DNA of 64,000 nt from CAWGOF01 sp963824225. GTDB lineage: Bacteria > Acidobacteriota > Polarisedimenticolia > Polarisedimenticolales > Polarisedimenticolaceae. The notes beneath the pieces were generated by a model that searched no databases, was not told the origin of the DNA, and was given only the letters and a program-made list of their open reading frames with translations. How positions within the stretch are numbered: position 1 is the stretch's first letter; the number at the start of each line of letters is the position of its first letter. Location of the stretch: positions 2,294,001 to 2,358,000 of the forward strand of contig CAWGOF010000003.1 of assembly GCA_963824225.1 (NCBI GenBank). The letters are read 5' to 3'. This document shows, piece after piece, positions 51,074-60,698 of this stretch. A program made the translations under genes and the position numbers.

Positions 51074-52463
51074 GCTCACCCTGGCCCAGCTGGCCCAGGC
51101 CACGTCCGGACGTGTCCTCCGTGGTGATCCCGCGACCCGCGTGTCGTCGTTCGAGATCGACACCCGCCGCCTGCGCGAGGGTGGTGCGTTCTTCGCGCTG
51201 AAGGGCCGGCGGGTCGACGGTCACCAGTTCCTCGGCGAGGCTGCCTCGCGCGGCGCGGGCGTCGCCATCGTCGAGGTCCCCCCGGCCGATGGCGCCTCCG
51301 CCCCGCCGGCGGTTCTCGTGGTGCCCGACGTCACGGCCGCGCTCGGCGCGTGCGGTCGGTACGTGCGCGCGCACCACGAGCACGGACGCTGGATCGCGCT
51401 CACGGGGAGCAACGGCAAGACCACGACGAAGGAATTGATCGCGGCCGGCCTCGGCGCGGTCGCACCGACCCACCGCACACAGGGCAACTTCAACAACCAC
51501 CTCGGTGTGCCCCTGACCCTGCTCGCGTGTCCCGCGGATGCCGTGTTCGTCGTCGTGGAGATGGGCATGAGCGACCACGGCGAGATCGCCCATCTGGCCG
51601 GGATGGTCAATCCGGACGTCGGCCTCGTGACGAACGTGCGTGCGGCGCACCTCGAGAAGCTCGGCTCGCTCGACGACATCGCGGCCGCGAAAGGCGAGCT
51701 GTTCGCCGTGCTCCGGGCCGAGGCGACGTCGGTGATCAATCTGGACGATGCGCACGTCCGTGTGCAGGCGACGCGGCACGCGGGCCCGCGCGTCACGTTC
51801 GGACAGCACGCATCGGCCAACCTACGGCTCGAGGAGGTGCAGAGTCGGTTCGTGCCCGGCGCCGTGCTGCGCTTCCGCTATCGGGAGCGGTCGTACCGCG
51901 TGCAGCTCCGACTCGGCGGGGGCCATTCGGCGCTCAACGCGCTGGCCGCCCTCGCGGTCGTGGTTGCATGCGCGGTCGACCTGGAGCCGGCGATCGCCGG
52001 GATGGAACGGGTCGAGGCCGGTCCGGGACGCGGGCTCGTGCACCAGCTGGCGCGCGGGATCGTGGTCGTCGACGACAGCTACAACTCGAGCCCCTCCGCG
52101 CTGGCCTCGGTGCTCGATACGCTGCGCCTGACCGAGGTCGCCGGACGGCGGGTCCTCGTGATGGGCGACATGCTCGAGCTCGGCCGGGTCGAGGGCGCGC
52201 TGCACCGCGAGGCCGGCAAGCGGGCGGCCGCCGCGGGCGTGCAGGTCCTGTTCGCCGTCGGTCCGCTGTCGCGCGGCGCGGCGGAAGCGGCGCGGCGCGC
52301 CGGCGTCGCCGAGGTCCACCAGTACACGGACTCGGCCGAGGCCGCCGAGTCGATCCCCGAGTTCCTGCACCCCGGCGACTTCGTCGTGGTCAAGGGCTCC
52401 CGGGGCATGAAGCTCGAGCGGGTCGTCCAGGCGCTGTCGGCGAGCGGTGCGGGCGCAGGCTGA
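51066..52463 (+). CDS. murF: UDP-MurNAc-tripeptide:D-Ala-D-Ala ligase MurF
   Basis: 465 residues. ATP site ALTGSNGKTTTKEL (Lys118), GNFNNHLGVPLTLL, VEMGMSDHGEIAHLAGMV and VDDSYNSSPSALASVLD, the standard MurF landmarks. Adds D-Ala-D-Ala to complete the pentapeptide precursor in the cytoplasm. The GTG start lies inside the end of murE. The stop overlaps the mraY start (TGATG). A ddl gene for its D-Ala-D-Ala substrate is not in the window. Confidence 0.96.
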   Translation: MPELTLAQLAQATSGRVLRGDPATRVSSFEIDTRRLREGGAFFALKGRRVDGHQFLGEAASRGAGVAIVEVPPADGASAPPAVLVVPDVTAALGACGRYVRAHHEHGRWIALTGSNGKTTTKELIAAGLGAVAPTHRTQGNFNNHLGVPLTLLACPADAVFVVVEMGMSDHGEIAHLAGMVNPDVGLVTNVRAAHLEKLGSLDDIAAAKGELFAVLRAEATSVINLDDAHVRVQATRHAGPRVTFGQHASANLRLEEVQSRFVPGAVLRFRYRERSYRVQLRLGGGHSALNALAALAVVVACAVDLEPAIAGMERVEAGPGRGLVHQLARGIVVVDDSYNSSPSALASVLDTLRLTEVAGRRVLVMGDMLELGRVEGALHREAGKRAAAAGVQVLFAVGPLSRGAAEAARRAGVAEVHQYTDSAEAAESIPEFLHPGDFVVVKGSRGMKLERVVQALSASGAGAG

Positions 52464-53548
52464 TGTTCTACTACCTCCTGTTCGCGCTGCACGACCGCAT
52501 CGGCGCGTTCAACGTGTTCCGCTACATCACGTTCCGCACGGCGCTGGCCACGCTGACCGCGCTCCTGCTGTCGCTGCTGCTCGGGCCGGGGCTGATCAGG
52601 CGCCTGCGGCACTCGCAGATCGGTCAGGAGATCCGCGAGGAGGGGCCGTCGTCGCACCAGACGAAGAAGGGCACGCCGACGATGGGCGGGCTGCTGATCA
52701 TCCTGGCCGCCGTGCTGCCGACGCTCCTGTGGGCCGACCTGCGGAACGTGTTCGTGTGGGTCGCGGTCGCGGCGACCGTGCTGTTCGGCGCGATCGGGTT
52801 CGCCGACGACTGGCTCAAGGTCGTGCAGCGCCGCAACCTCGGGCTCCGCGCGCGCAGCAAGTTCGGGCTGCAGGTGTTCGTGGCGCTGGCGCTCGGTGGG
52901 CTGCTCTTGTGGCTCGCGCACGAGGGCACGTTCGGCACCACGCTCACCGTTCCGTTCTTCAAGAACTTCCGCCCGGAACTGGGCTGGTTGTTCCCGCTGT
53001 TCGTCGTCCTCGTGCTGACCGGCTCGTCGAACGCGGTCAACCTGACGGACGGACTCGACGGCCTGGCGATCGGCTCGCTGCTCGTCGCCTGGGCCACGTT
53101 CACGATCCTGAGCTACGCCTCGGGCAACGCGATCGTCGCCGACTACCTGGGGATCGCGAACGTCAAGGGTGTCGGCGAACTGACCGTGTTCTGCGGGGCG
53201 GTGATGGGAGCGAGCCTGGGCTTCCTGTGGTTCAACAGCCACCCGGCCGACGTGTTCATGGGCGACGTGGGGTCGATGGCCATGGGGGGTGCGCTCGGCA
53301 CGGTCGCGATCCTGATCAAGCAGGAGGCGCTGCTCGTGCTCGTCGGCGGCCTGTTCGTCGTCGAAGCCGCGTCGGTGATCTTGCAGGTCGGCTCGTTTCA
53401 GCTGCGGGGCAAGCGGATCTTCCGCATGTCGCCGTTGCACCACCACTTCGAGCTCTCGGGCTGGAGCGAGACGAAGGTCGTGATCCGGTTCTGGATCCTG
53501 GCGATCCTGTTCTCCCTGCTCGCGCTGGCGACGCTCAAGCTGCGATGA
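52463..53548 (+). CDS. mraY: Phospho-MurNAc-pentapeptide translocase MraY
   Basis: 361 residues, ten predicted transmembrane segments. TKKGTPTMGGLL, FADDWLKV (Asp115/Asp116), NLTDGLDGLAIG, FMGDVGSMAMGG and the HHH motif in SPLHHHFELSGW are the magnesium- and substrate-binding signatures. Transfers phospho-MurNAc-pentapeptide to undecaprenyl phosphate, forming lipid I. It overlaps murF at its start and murD at its end (ATGA). Confidence 0.97.
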   Translation: MFYYLLFALHDRIGAFNVFRYITFRTALATLTALLLSLLLGPGLIRRLRHSQIGQEIREEGPSSHQTKKGTPTMGGLLIILAAVLPTLLWADLRNVFVWVAVAATVLFGAIGFADDWLKVVQRRNLGLRARSKFGLQVFVALALGGLLLWLAHEGTFGTTLTVPFFKNFRPELGWLFPLFVVLVLTGSSNAVNLTDGLDGLAIGSLLVAWATFTILSYASGNAIVADYLGIANVKGVGELTVFCGAVMGASLGFLWFNSHPADVFMGDVGSMAMGGALGTVAILIKQEALLVLVGGLFVVEAASVILQVGSFQLRGKRIFRMSPLHHHFELSGWSETKVVIRFWILAILFSLLALATLKLR

Positions 53549-54963
53549 GACGTGCGATGACCCATGCACCCCTCGCCGCGCACGACCCCGATCTGCGGGG
53601 TCTCCGCGTGCTCGTGCTCGGGCTCGGTCGCAGCGGCCTCGCAGCGACCCGGCTCGCCGCTCGAGCCGGTGCGCACGTCGAGGTCGCCGACGCCCGCCCG
53701 GAGTCGGCCCTCGGTGCGGCCGCGATCGAGGCGCGCGAGCTGGGTGCCGCGGTGCATGCCGGCGGGCATCCCGCGGAGCTCCTCGTCACGATCGATCTCG
53801 TCGTGCTCAGCCCCGGTGTCCCGCTGGACGTCGACATCGTCCGCGCGGCACGGGCGCACGGCGTGACGGTGTGGGGCGAGGTCGAACTGGCCGCGCGGTT
53901 CTGCCACGGCCGGATCGTGGGTATCACCGGATCGAACGGCAAGAGCACCGTCACGTCGATGGTCGGGACGATCCTGCGCGGCGCGGGAATCCCGGGGGGA
54001 ACAGGCGGAAACCTGGCCACGCCGTTCGCCGACCTGCTCGCGCTCGACGGGCCCACCGCGGTCCACGCGGTCGAGCTGTCGTCGTTCCAGCTCGAGACGA
54101 TCGAGGCGCTGGCGCCTGACGTCGCGGCGATCTTGAACCTGAGTCCGGACCACCTCGATCGCTATCCGAATCTCGAGGCCTACGCCGATGCCAAGGCGCG
54201 GCTGCTCGAGGTCCAGCGCCCGGACGCGGCCGCGGTGCTCAACGCCGACGACGACGCGAGCCGGCGCTTCGAGCGCGCACGCCGTGGGCGCGCATTCCAC
54301 TTCTCGACGCGGCGCGAGGTCCAGCGCGGCGCGTTCCTGCGCCGGGACGCGCTGGTCCTGCGTCTCGAGGCCGGTCGAGACCAGGCGATCCTGCCGTCGG
54401 CCGAGCTGCCGCTCCCGGGCGAGCACAACGTGGCCAACGCGCTCGCCGCCGCGCTGTGCTGCGCGCTCGTGGGCTGCTCGCCCGAAGCGATCGCGAGCGG
54501 CCTCCGCGCGTATGTTCCGCTGCCCCATCGGCTCGAGCTCGTGCGATCGATCGGCGGCGTGCGCTTCTTCAACGACTCGAAGGCCACGAATCCGGACGCC
54601 GCGTCCCGCGCGCTCGGCGCGTTCCCCGCGGGGTCCGTGCACCTGATCCTCGGCGGAAAGGACAAGGGCGCGGACTGGGGCCCCGTGGCCCAGCTCCTCG
54701 CGCACCACGCGCGCCAGGTGCTGCTCGTGGGTCAGGCGACCGAGCTGCTGCGCGCGCGGCTCCTGGGCCTCGTCCCGCTGGTCGATTGCGGCACGGTGGG
54801 CCGGGCCGTCGAGGTCGCCGCGTCCGCGGCGCGCAGCGGCGACGTCGTGCTCCTCGCGCCGGGCTGCGCATCGTTCGACCAGTACAAGAACTTCGAGGAG
54901 CGCGGCGAGGACTTTCGCCGCGCCGTGCGGGCCCTCGGTCCCGCCGACGGCGCCGATGCCTAG
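53545..54963 (+). CDS. murD: UDP-MurNAc-L-Ala:D-Glu ligase MurD
   Basis: 472 residues. N-terminal Rossmann-like domain (VLVLGLGRSGLAATRLAARAG), ATP site GITGSNGKSTVTS (Lys133), ELSSFQLE, LNLSPDHLDRY, HRLELVRSIGGVRFFNDSKATN and the C-terminal LAPGCASFDQYKNFEERG, all diagnostic. Adds D-glutamate. ATG 53545 overlaps the mraY stop; a second ATG at 53557 is possible. It overlaps ftsW by 8 bp. Confidence 0.96.
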   Translation: MRRAMTHAPLAAHDPDLRGLRVLVLGLGRSGLAATRLAARAGAHVEVADARPESALGAAAIEARELGAAVHAGGHPAELLVTIDLVVLSPGVPLDVDIVRAARAHGVTVWGEVELAARFCHGRIVGITGSNGKSTVTSMVGTILRGAGIPGGTGGNLATPFADLLALDGPTAVHAVELSSFQLETIEALAPDVAAILNLSPDHLDRYPNLEAYADAKARLLEVQRPDAAAVLNADDDASRRFERARRGRAFHFSTRREVQRGAFLRRDALVLRLEAGRDQAILPSAELPLPGEHNVANALAAALCCALVGCSPEAIASGLRAYVPLPHRLELVRSIGGVRFFNDSKATNPDAASRALGAFPAGSVHLILGGKDKGADWGPVAQLLAHHARQVLLVGQATELLRARLLGLVPLVDCGTVGRAVEVAASAARSGDVVLLAPGCASFDQYKNFEERGEDFRRAVRALGPADGADA

Positions 54964-56047
54964 GCGCATGGTGCACGACCGCTGGCTGTTCTACAGCGCG
55001 GGTCTGCTCGCGCTGGGTGGGGCATTCGTCGTTGGCAGCGCGTCGAACTACGTCGCGCTCGGCGCCACGGAAGATCCGTCGGCATTCCTGTGGAAGCACC
55101 TGGTACACCTCGCACTCGGGTTCCTCGCGCTCCTCGTCGCGCAGTCGTTCGACTATCGACGGCTGGCCCACGACCGGACGGTCGCGCTCCTGCTTCTCGG
55201 TACCGCCGCCCTGCTGCTGCTGGTCCTGGCGATGCCCGCGGCGAACGGCGCGCATCGCTGGTTTCTGATCGGCCCGTTCCGGTTCCAGCCGTCGGAGCTG
55301 TCGAAGCTCACGGCGATCGTGTTCCTGGCGCACCTGTTGGCACGCAAGGAAGAGCACGTCAACGAGATGTGGGCCGTGCCGATCCCGGCAGCGATCGTGG
55401 TCGGAGGTCTTTCGTTCCTCGTCGTGATCGAGCCCGACCTGGGCTCGGCGGTCATGCTCGCCCTGGTAGCCGCGGTGATGCTGTTCGTCGCGGGCCTGCG
55501 CTGGCGCGCGATCGGCTTCACGGCCGCGACCGGAGCGGTGTGCTTCGTCTTGGCCGTGCTCGCCGAGCCGTATCGCCTGGACCGGATCCGCGGGTTCCTC
55601 GCTCCGTCGACCGACGTCCAGGGACTCAACTTCCAGCTCCAGCAGTCGTTGATCGCGGTGGGACGCGGCGGGCTGACCGGCATCGGACTCGGCCAGGGTC
55701 AGCAGAAGGCGTTCTACCTGCCGGCCGCGCACACGGATTTCATCTTCTCGGTCGTCGGCGAGGAGCTGGGGCTGCTCGGAACGCTGCTGCTCCTGAGCGC
55801 GTTCCTGGTGCTGTTCTGGCGCGGGATGCGCGCTGCGCTGCGCGCGCCGGATCGGTTCGGCTTCTACCTCGCGCTCGGCATCACGCACCTGCTCGTGCTG
55901 CAGGCGCTGGTCAACATGGGCGTGTGCCTCGGGCTGTTGCCGACGAAGGGCCTGCCGCTGCCGTTCATCAGCTACGGCGGATCATCGCTCCTGATGTCGA
56001 TGCTCGCGACCGGCGTCCTGCTCAACGTGTCCCAGCATTCGAGCTGA
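54956..56047 (+). CDS. ftsW: Septal peptidoglycan glycosyltransferase FtsW (SEDS family)
   Basis: 363 residues and about ten membrane helices. SEDS landmarks: HRWFLIGPFRFQPSELSKL, the IEPDLGSA loop with the catalytic Asp region, GLGQGQQKAFYLPAAHTDFIFSVVGEE split by motifs, and PFISYGGSSLL. Polymerises lipid II at the septum with FtsI. The last intact gene before the indel-rich stretch; murG starts 2 bp after its stop. Confidence 0.95.
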   Translation: MPRRMVHDRWLFYSAGLLALGGAFVVGSASNYVALGATEDPSAFLWKHLVHLALGFLALLVAQSFDYRRLAHDRTVALLLLGTAALLLLVLAMPAANGAHRWFLIGPFRFQPSELSKLTAIVFLAHLLARKEEHVNEMWAVPIPAAIVVGGLSFLVVIEPDLGSAVMLALVAAVMLFVAGLRWRAIGFTAATGAVCFVLAVLAEPYRLDRIRGFLAPSTDVQGLNFQLQQSLIAVGRGGLTGIGLGQGQQKAFYLPAAHTDFIFSVVGEELGLLGTLLLLSAFLVLFWRGMRAALRAPDRFGFYLALGITHLLVLQALVNMGVCLGLLPTKGLPLPFISYGGSSLLMSMLATGVLLNVSQHSS

Positions 56048-56049
56048 AG

Positions 56050-57168
56050 GTGGTAGCGCGTGGGTCGTTGCAGATCGTGTTCGCTGGCGGCGGGACGGGG
56101 GGGCATCTGTTCCCCGCGCTCGCCGTGGCCGACGCGCTGCGCGAGCGGTTCCCCGATCGGACGGTCTGGTTCATCGGCTCGCACCGCGGGATCGAGTCGC
56201 GCCTCGTGCCGCAAGCGGGCTACACGCTCCGGTCGCTCCCGCTCCACGGTCTCAAGGGTCGTCCCGTCCTGGGACGGATCCGTGCGGTCGCCGCGGCGGG
56301 CGTGGCGGTCGTGCGTTGCACGGCCTGGCTCGCCGCCGCACGACCGGGCCTGGTCGTCGGCGTCGGTGGCTTCGCCTCGGGTCCGGCGCTCCTCGCCGCG
56401 ATCCTGCTCCGGCGACCCACGATGGTGATGGAGCAGAACCACTTCCCGGGCGCGACGAACCGCTGGCTCTCCCCGCGAGTCGATGCGGTCTGCGTGCCGT
56501 CGGTGGCTGCGCGTCGAGCGGCTCGGGGGGATCGGGATCGTCACGGGCAACCCGGTGCGTGCCGAGTTCGCCCGCATCGGCGCCCCGCCCGACGGCGCGG
56601 CGCTGCGTGTGCTCGCGTTCGGCGGAAGCCGCGGCGCACGCTCGCTGAATCGCGCGCTCGCGGCGGCGCTTCCCGAGCTCGCGCGGCTCGCCGAGCCGCC
56701 GATCCTCGTCCATCAAACCGGCCCGGACGACATCGTCCCAGCGCAGGCCGGTGCACGCTCCTACCCCGAGGGCCGCTACGAAGCGCGGGCGTTCCTCGAC
56801 GACATGCCGCAGCGGATGGCCGCGGCCGACCTCGTGGTCTGCCGCGCCGGTGCGACGACGCTGGCCGAGCTCGCGGCCGCCGGTCGCCCGGCGATCCTCG
56901 TTCCGTACCCCTTCGCCGCCGACGACCACCAGCGGCACAACGCCGAGGCGATGCAGGCGACGGGGCGGCCGTGGTCATCCGCGATGCGGACCTGACGGGG
57001 CCGGGCCTGGCCGGCGCGATCGCTGCGCTGGGTCGCGACCGGTCCCGGCTGCACGACATGGGTCGCGCGGCGCGCGGCATGGGCCGACCCGAGGCCACGC
57101 ACGCGATCGTCGCCGTCGCGGCTCGGCTCCTCGACGGGCAACCGCCGGAGGCACGCGATGTTCCGTAA
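56050..57168 (+). CDS. murG: Lipid II synthase MurG, two single-base frameshifts
   Basis: UDP-GlcNAc transferase that converts lipid I to lipid II at the inner membrane face. N-terminal AGGGTGGHLFPALAVADAL, VGVGGFASGP, and EQNHFPGATNRWLS lie in one frame; TGNPVRAEF, FGGSRGARSLN, CRAGATTLAEL and PYPFAADDHQRHNAEAM lie in the next; the C-terminus returns to the first. One extra base near 56514 and one missing G in the run near 56962-56965 explain both shifts and give about 372 residues. All family motifs are intact, so sequence error rather than decay is likely. GTG 56050 is the likely start; TTG 56068 is an alternative. Confidence 0.9.
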   Translation: MVARGSLQIVFAGGGTGGHLFPALAVADALRERFPDRTVWFIGSHRGIESRLVPQAGYTLRSLPLHGLKGRPVLGRIRAVAAAGVAVVRCTAWLAAARPGLVVGVGGFASGPALLAAILLRRPTMVMEQNHFPGATNRWLSPRVDAVCVPSVAARRAARGDRDRHGQPGACRVRPHRRPARRRGAACARVRRKPRRTLAESRARGGASRARAARRAADPRPSNRPGRHRPSAGRCTLLPRGPLRSAGVPRRHAAADGRGRPRGLPRRCDDAGRARGRRSPGDPRSVPLRRRRPPAAQRRGDAGDGAAVVIRDADLTGPGLAGAIAALGRDRSRLHDMGRAARGMGRPEATHAIVAVAARLLDGQPPEARDVP

Positions 57169-58592
57169 GGCGCGCCGCGTGCACTTCGTCGGGATCGGGG
57201 GTGCCGGGATGAGCGGCATCGCCGAGGTCCTGGTCAACCTGCGGCTATCCCGTCACCGGCTCGGATCTCGGCGACGAGCCCGGCCACGCGGCGACTGCGC
57301 AAGCTCGGGCGCCGTGGTGTATCGGGGGCACCGTGCCGGACCACGTGCGCGACGCGGACGTCGTCGTCGTCTCCTCGGCCGTGCAGCCCGACAATCCGGA
57401 GGTCGTCGAGGCCCGACGGCTCAAGATCCCGGTGATCCCGCGCGCCGAGATGCTGGCCGAGCTGATGCGCATGAAGTACGGCGTCGCGGTCGGCTGGCGC
57501 GCACGGCAAGACGACGACGACGGCGATGATCGCCGAGGTCCTCGACCGACGCCGGCCTCGACCCGACCGTGGTCATCGGCGGCCACGTGGGCAAGCTGCG
57601 CTCGGGCGCGAAGCTCGGGCGCGGCGACCTGCTGGTCGCCGAGGCCGACGAGTCGGACGGCTCGTTCCTGAAGATGAAGCCCACGATCGCGGTCGTCACG
57701 AACATCGACCGCGAGCACCTCGACCACTACCGCGACCTCGCCGCGATCCAGGACGCGTTCGTCGCGTTCCTGTCGCGCGTGCCGTTCTACGGGGCCGCCG
57801 TGGTCTGCCTCGACGACCGCAACGTGCGCGCCATCCTGCCGCGCGTCGACCGCAAGGTCATCCCCTACGGCTTGTCGAGCGATGCCGACCGTCGTCGCGA
57901 CGAACGTCGTGATCGAGGGGTTCCGCACGCGGTTCGACGCGCACGACCGCGGCCGGCGCGCTGGGCTCGATCGAGCTCGCGGTCCCCGGCCGCCACGCCG
58001 TCTACAACAGCCTGGCCGCGATCGCCGTGGGGCTCGAGCTGGACGTACCGTTCGCCAAGATCGCCCAAGGCGCTGCGCCGGTTCCAGGGGGTCGACCGGC
58101 GCCTGCAGCTGCCGAGGCGAGGCGTTCGGGGCGCTGGTGCTCGACGACTACGGCCATCATCCGACGGAGATCGAGGCGACGCTCGCCGCGGTGCGCGAGG
58201 GGTTCGGCGCCCGGACGATCGTCGTGTTCCAGCCGCACCGGTACACGCGGACCCAGGCGCTGCTCGAGGAGTTCGGCGCGCGCGTTCTTCCTCGCCGATC
58301 GGGTGATCGTCACGACGATCTATGCCGGCGAGCGAGACGCCGATCCCCGGGATCGACGGCGAGCCGGTGGCCGACGCGCTCGTGCGCCACGGCCACCCGG
58401 CGGTGACCTACGAGCCGAGCCTCGAGCGCATTCCGGCGCGGCTACGCACGTCCCTGCGGCCGGGCGACATCGTGCTGACGCTCGGGCGCGGGCGACGTGT
58501 GGCACGTCGCCGAGCAGCTCGTGCGGCTCGGCTCGGCCCGCAAGCGCCGCGCCGGAGGGCGAGGATCGAGACCCCGTATCCCGCTCGACGTC
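57158..58592 (+). CDS. murC: UDP-MurNAc:L-alanine ligase MurC, about 13 frameshifts
   Basis: Adds L-Ala to UDP-MurNAc. The start VHFVGIGGAGMSGIAEVLVN is intact. After that the MurC sequence is readable only by hopping frames: VVVVSSAVQPDNPEV, then (after correction) AGAHGKTTTTAMIAEVL, EADESDGSFL, TNIDREHLDHY, DDYGHHPTEIEATL, QPHRYTRTQALLEEF and GDVWHVAEQLV. Thirteen points need removal of one base (near 57241, 57281, 57308, 57338, 57492, 57546, 57889, 57953, 58069, 58112, 58284, 58327, 58485), giving about 470 residues. All are extra bases in G/C context. The 3' end is uncertain because no stop separates it from ftsQ in the corrected frame. Confidence 0.85.
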
Positions 58593-59414
58593 GTGCCCGA
58601 GCAGCGCTATCTGCGCAGCCGGCAGAACCGGCGCGTGCGCAAGGTCCGCCGCGCGCGGGACGTGGTCCGGGGCCTGTGGATTCTCGCGGCGGCCGCGGTC
58701 CTCGTGACGGTCGTGCTCCAGGGCGTCAAGGGCGCGCTGCGGGCGCTCGAGACGAGCTCCGAGTTCGCGCTGTCACGGATCGAGATCACGGGAAACGAGC
58801 GCATCCCGCGCGAGCGCATCGAGTCGCGGCTCGCGCCGTGGGTCGGCCGGAGCGTGCTGGCGGTCGATCTGCCGTCCGTGGAAGCGGAGATCGAGACCGA
58901 ACCCTGGGTGCTCGACGCCGCGGTGCGACGGGTCCTGCCGCACACGCTGTGCGTGACCGTGCGCGAGCGCGTCCTGGCGGCCCTTGCGGTGGTCGACGGG
59001 CGCGTGCTCCTCGTCGACGCCACCGGGCACCTGATCGGTCCGTTGGGCGAGGGAGCGATCGAATCGCTTCCCGTGCTCACCGGGCTCGACGGGCGCGACC
59101 CATCGCGCCTCGCGACGTTGCTCGCGCGTGGCGTGGACGCGCTCGGCGCGATCGAGCGCGCCGCCCCGTCGTTCGCCCGTGCCGTATCCGAGCTCGACCT
59201 CTCGGCCCCCGATCGCCTGGCGCTGCGCACGGCCGACGGCGGGCCTTCGATCCTCCTCGATCCCGAGCGCGTCGACCGCAACCTGTCGGCGTTCCTCGAC
59301 CTGCGGGGCGAGATCGAGCGGCTCGTCGGCCGCGCCAGCTACGTCGACCTGCGCTGGCAGGACCGCATCGCCTTGAAGCCTGCAACCCAACCCTCGATGG
59401 GAGAAGACGGATGA
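58593..59414 (+). CDS. ftsQ: Cell-division protein FtsQ
   Basis: 273 residues from GTG 58593. Short basic cytoplasmic tail (RRVRKVRRARD), one membrane helix (GLWILAAAAVLVTVVLQGV), POTRA domain (about 55-125; ALSRIEITGNERIPRERIESRL, EPWVLDAAVRRVLPHTLCVTV) and a beta domain (LVDATGHLIGPLG to SYVDLRWQDRIALKP), the FtsQ/DivIB pattern. The frame is open upstream into murC, so the exact start is uncertain; GTG 58521 is another in-frame choice. FtsQ links early and late divisome proteins. ftsA starts 3 bp after the stop. Confidence 0.88.
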   Translation: MPEQRYLRSRQNRRVRKVRRARDVVRGLWILAAAAVLVTVVLQGVKGALRALETSSEFALSRIEITGNERIPRERIESRLAPWVGRSVLAVDLPSVEAEIETEPWVLDAAVRRVLPHTLCVTVRERVLAALAVVDGRVLLVDATGHLIGPLGEGAIESLPVLTGLDGRDPSRLATLLARGVDALGAIERAAPSFARAVSELDLSAPDRLALRTADGGPSILLDPERVDRNLSAFLDLRGEIERLVGRASYVDLRWQDRIALKPATQPSMGEDG

Positions 59415-59417
59415 GCC

Positions 59418-60682
59418 ATGGCTAAGATCGCGCGCTACGTCGTCGGCCTGGACATCGGGACCACGAAGATCTGCTGCGTCGTCGCCGAGCCGATCGCCGG
59501 CGGCGAGACACGGATCGTCGGGGTCGGCGAAGCGCCCTCGCGCGGCCTGCGCAAGGGGGTGGTGGTCAACCTGGAAGCGACGGTCGAGGCGGTGAAGGCC
59601 GCCGTGGCCGACGCGGAGACGATGGCCGGGACCAGCATCGACACGGTCACGGTCGGCATCGCGGGCGGGCACATCCGCTCGTTCAACAGCCGCGGCGTCA
59701 TCGCCGTGTCGTCGAAGGATCGCACGGTGACGCGCGACGACGTGCGGCGCGTGATGGACGCGGCCCGCGCGGTGAGCATCCCGCAGGACCGCGAGATCCT
59801 GCACGTGCTGCCCCAGGAGTTCGTGCTCGACGAGCAGGGCGGGATCACCACCCCCGAGGGGCATCGTCGGATCACGGCTCGAGGCCAACGTGCACATCGT
59901 CACCGCGGCCACGACGTCGATCCAGAACCTCGTGACCTGCGCCAATCGCGCGGGCATCGAGGTCGGCGACACCGTGCTCGAGCAGCTCGCCGCGGCCGAG
60001 TGCGTCCTGTCCGAGGACGAGCGCGATCTCGGCGTGGCCCTGATCGACATCGGCGGCGGCACGACCGATCTGGCCATGCTTCGAGCGCGGGTCGATCTGG
60101 CACACCGCCGTGCTGCCGGTCGGGGGCGATCATTTCACGAACGACCTGGCGGTCGGGCTGCGCACGCCGATCCCGGACGCCGAGAGGCTGAAGAAGAAGC
60201 ACGGCTGCGCGCTCGCCGCTCTGGCCCAGGAGAACGAGCCGATCGAGGTACCGACCGTCGGCGGCCGCAAGCCGCGCCTGCTGTCGCAGCAGGTAATGGC
60301 GGAGATCCTGCAGCCCCGCGCGGAGGAGATCTTCGCCCTGATCCAGCAGGAGATCGTGCGCGCGGGCTTCGAGCGCACGCTGAACGCCGGCGTGGTGCTG
60401 ACCGGCGGCGGCTGCCTGCTGCCCGGTGTGACCGAGGTCGCCGAGCAGGTGTTCGAGGCGCCGGTGCGCCTCGGGCGGGCCGCGGGGATCGACGGGCTGA
60501 TCGAGGCCTCGGCCGGGCCGCAGCACGCGACCGCCGCCGGCCTCGCGCTCCACACCGCTCGAAACCGGCAGACCGACCCGCGGCGCACGACCGCGACTGC
60601 CGTGCACGGACCGTTCGGCGCGGTGGGCGCGCGCGTCAAGAGCTGGTTCGGGAGATGTTCTCGGAATCCTGTAGACCTGTAG
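59418..60682 (+). CDS. ftsA: Cell-division protein FtsA, two single-base frameshifts
   Basis: Actin-like ATPase that anchors FtsZ to the membrane. YVVGLDIGTTKICCVV (phosphate 1), RVMDAARAVSIPQDREILHVLPQEF, then in the next frame HIVTAATTSIQNLV and LIDIGGGTTDLAM (phosphate 2), then LPVGGDHFTNDLAVGLR and VVLTGGGCLLPGVTE (adenosine motif). One extra G in the run near 59860 (corrected reading PEGIVGSRLEANV) and one extra T at 60080-60081 (AMLERGSIWHTAV) restore 420 residues. The C-terminus is short of the usual hydrophobic membrane-targeting helix; the tail KSWFGRCSRNPVDL may contain another indel. Confidence 0.9.
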
Positions 60683-60698
60683 AGAGGAGATGGGGTTC

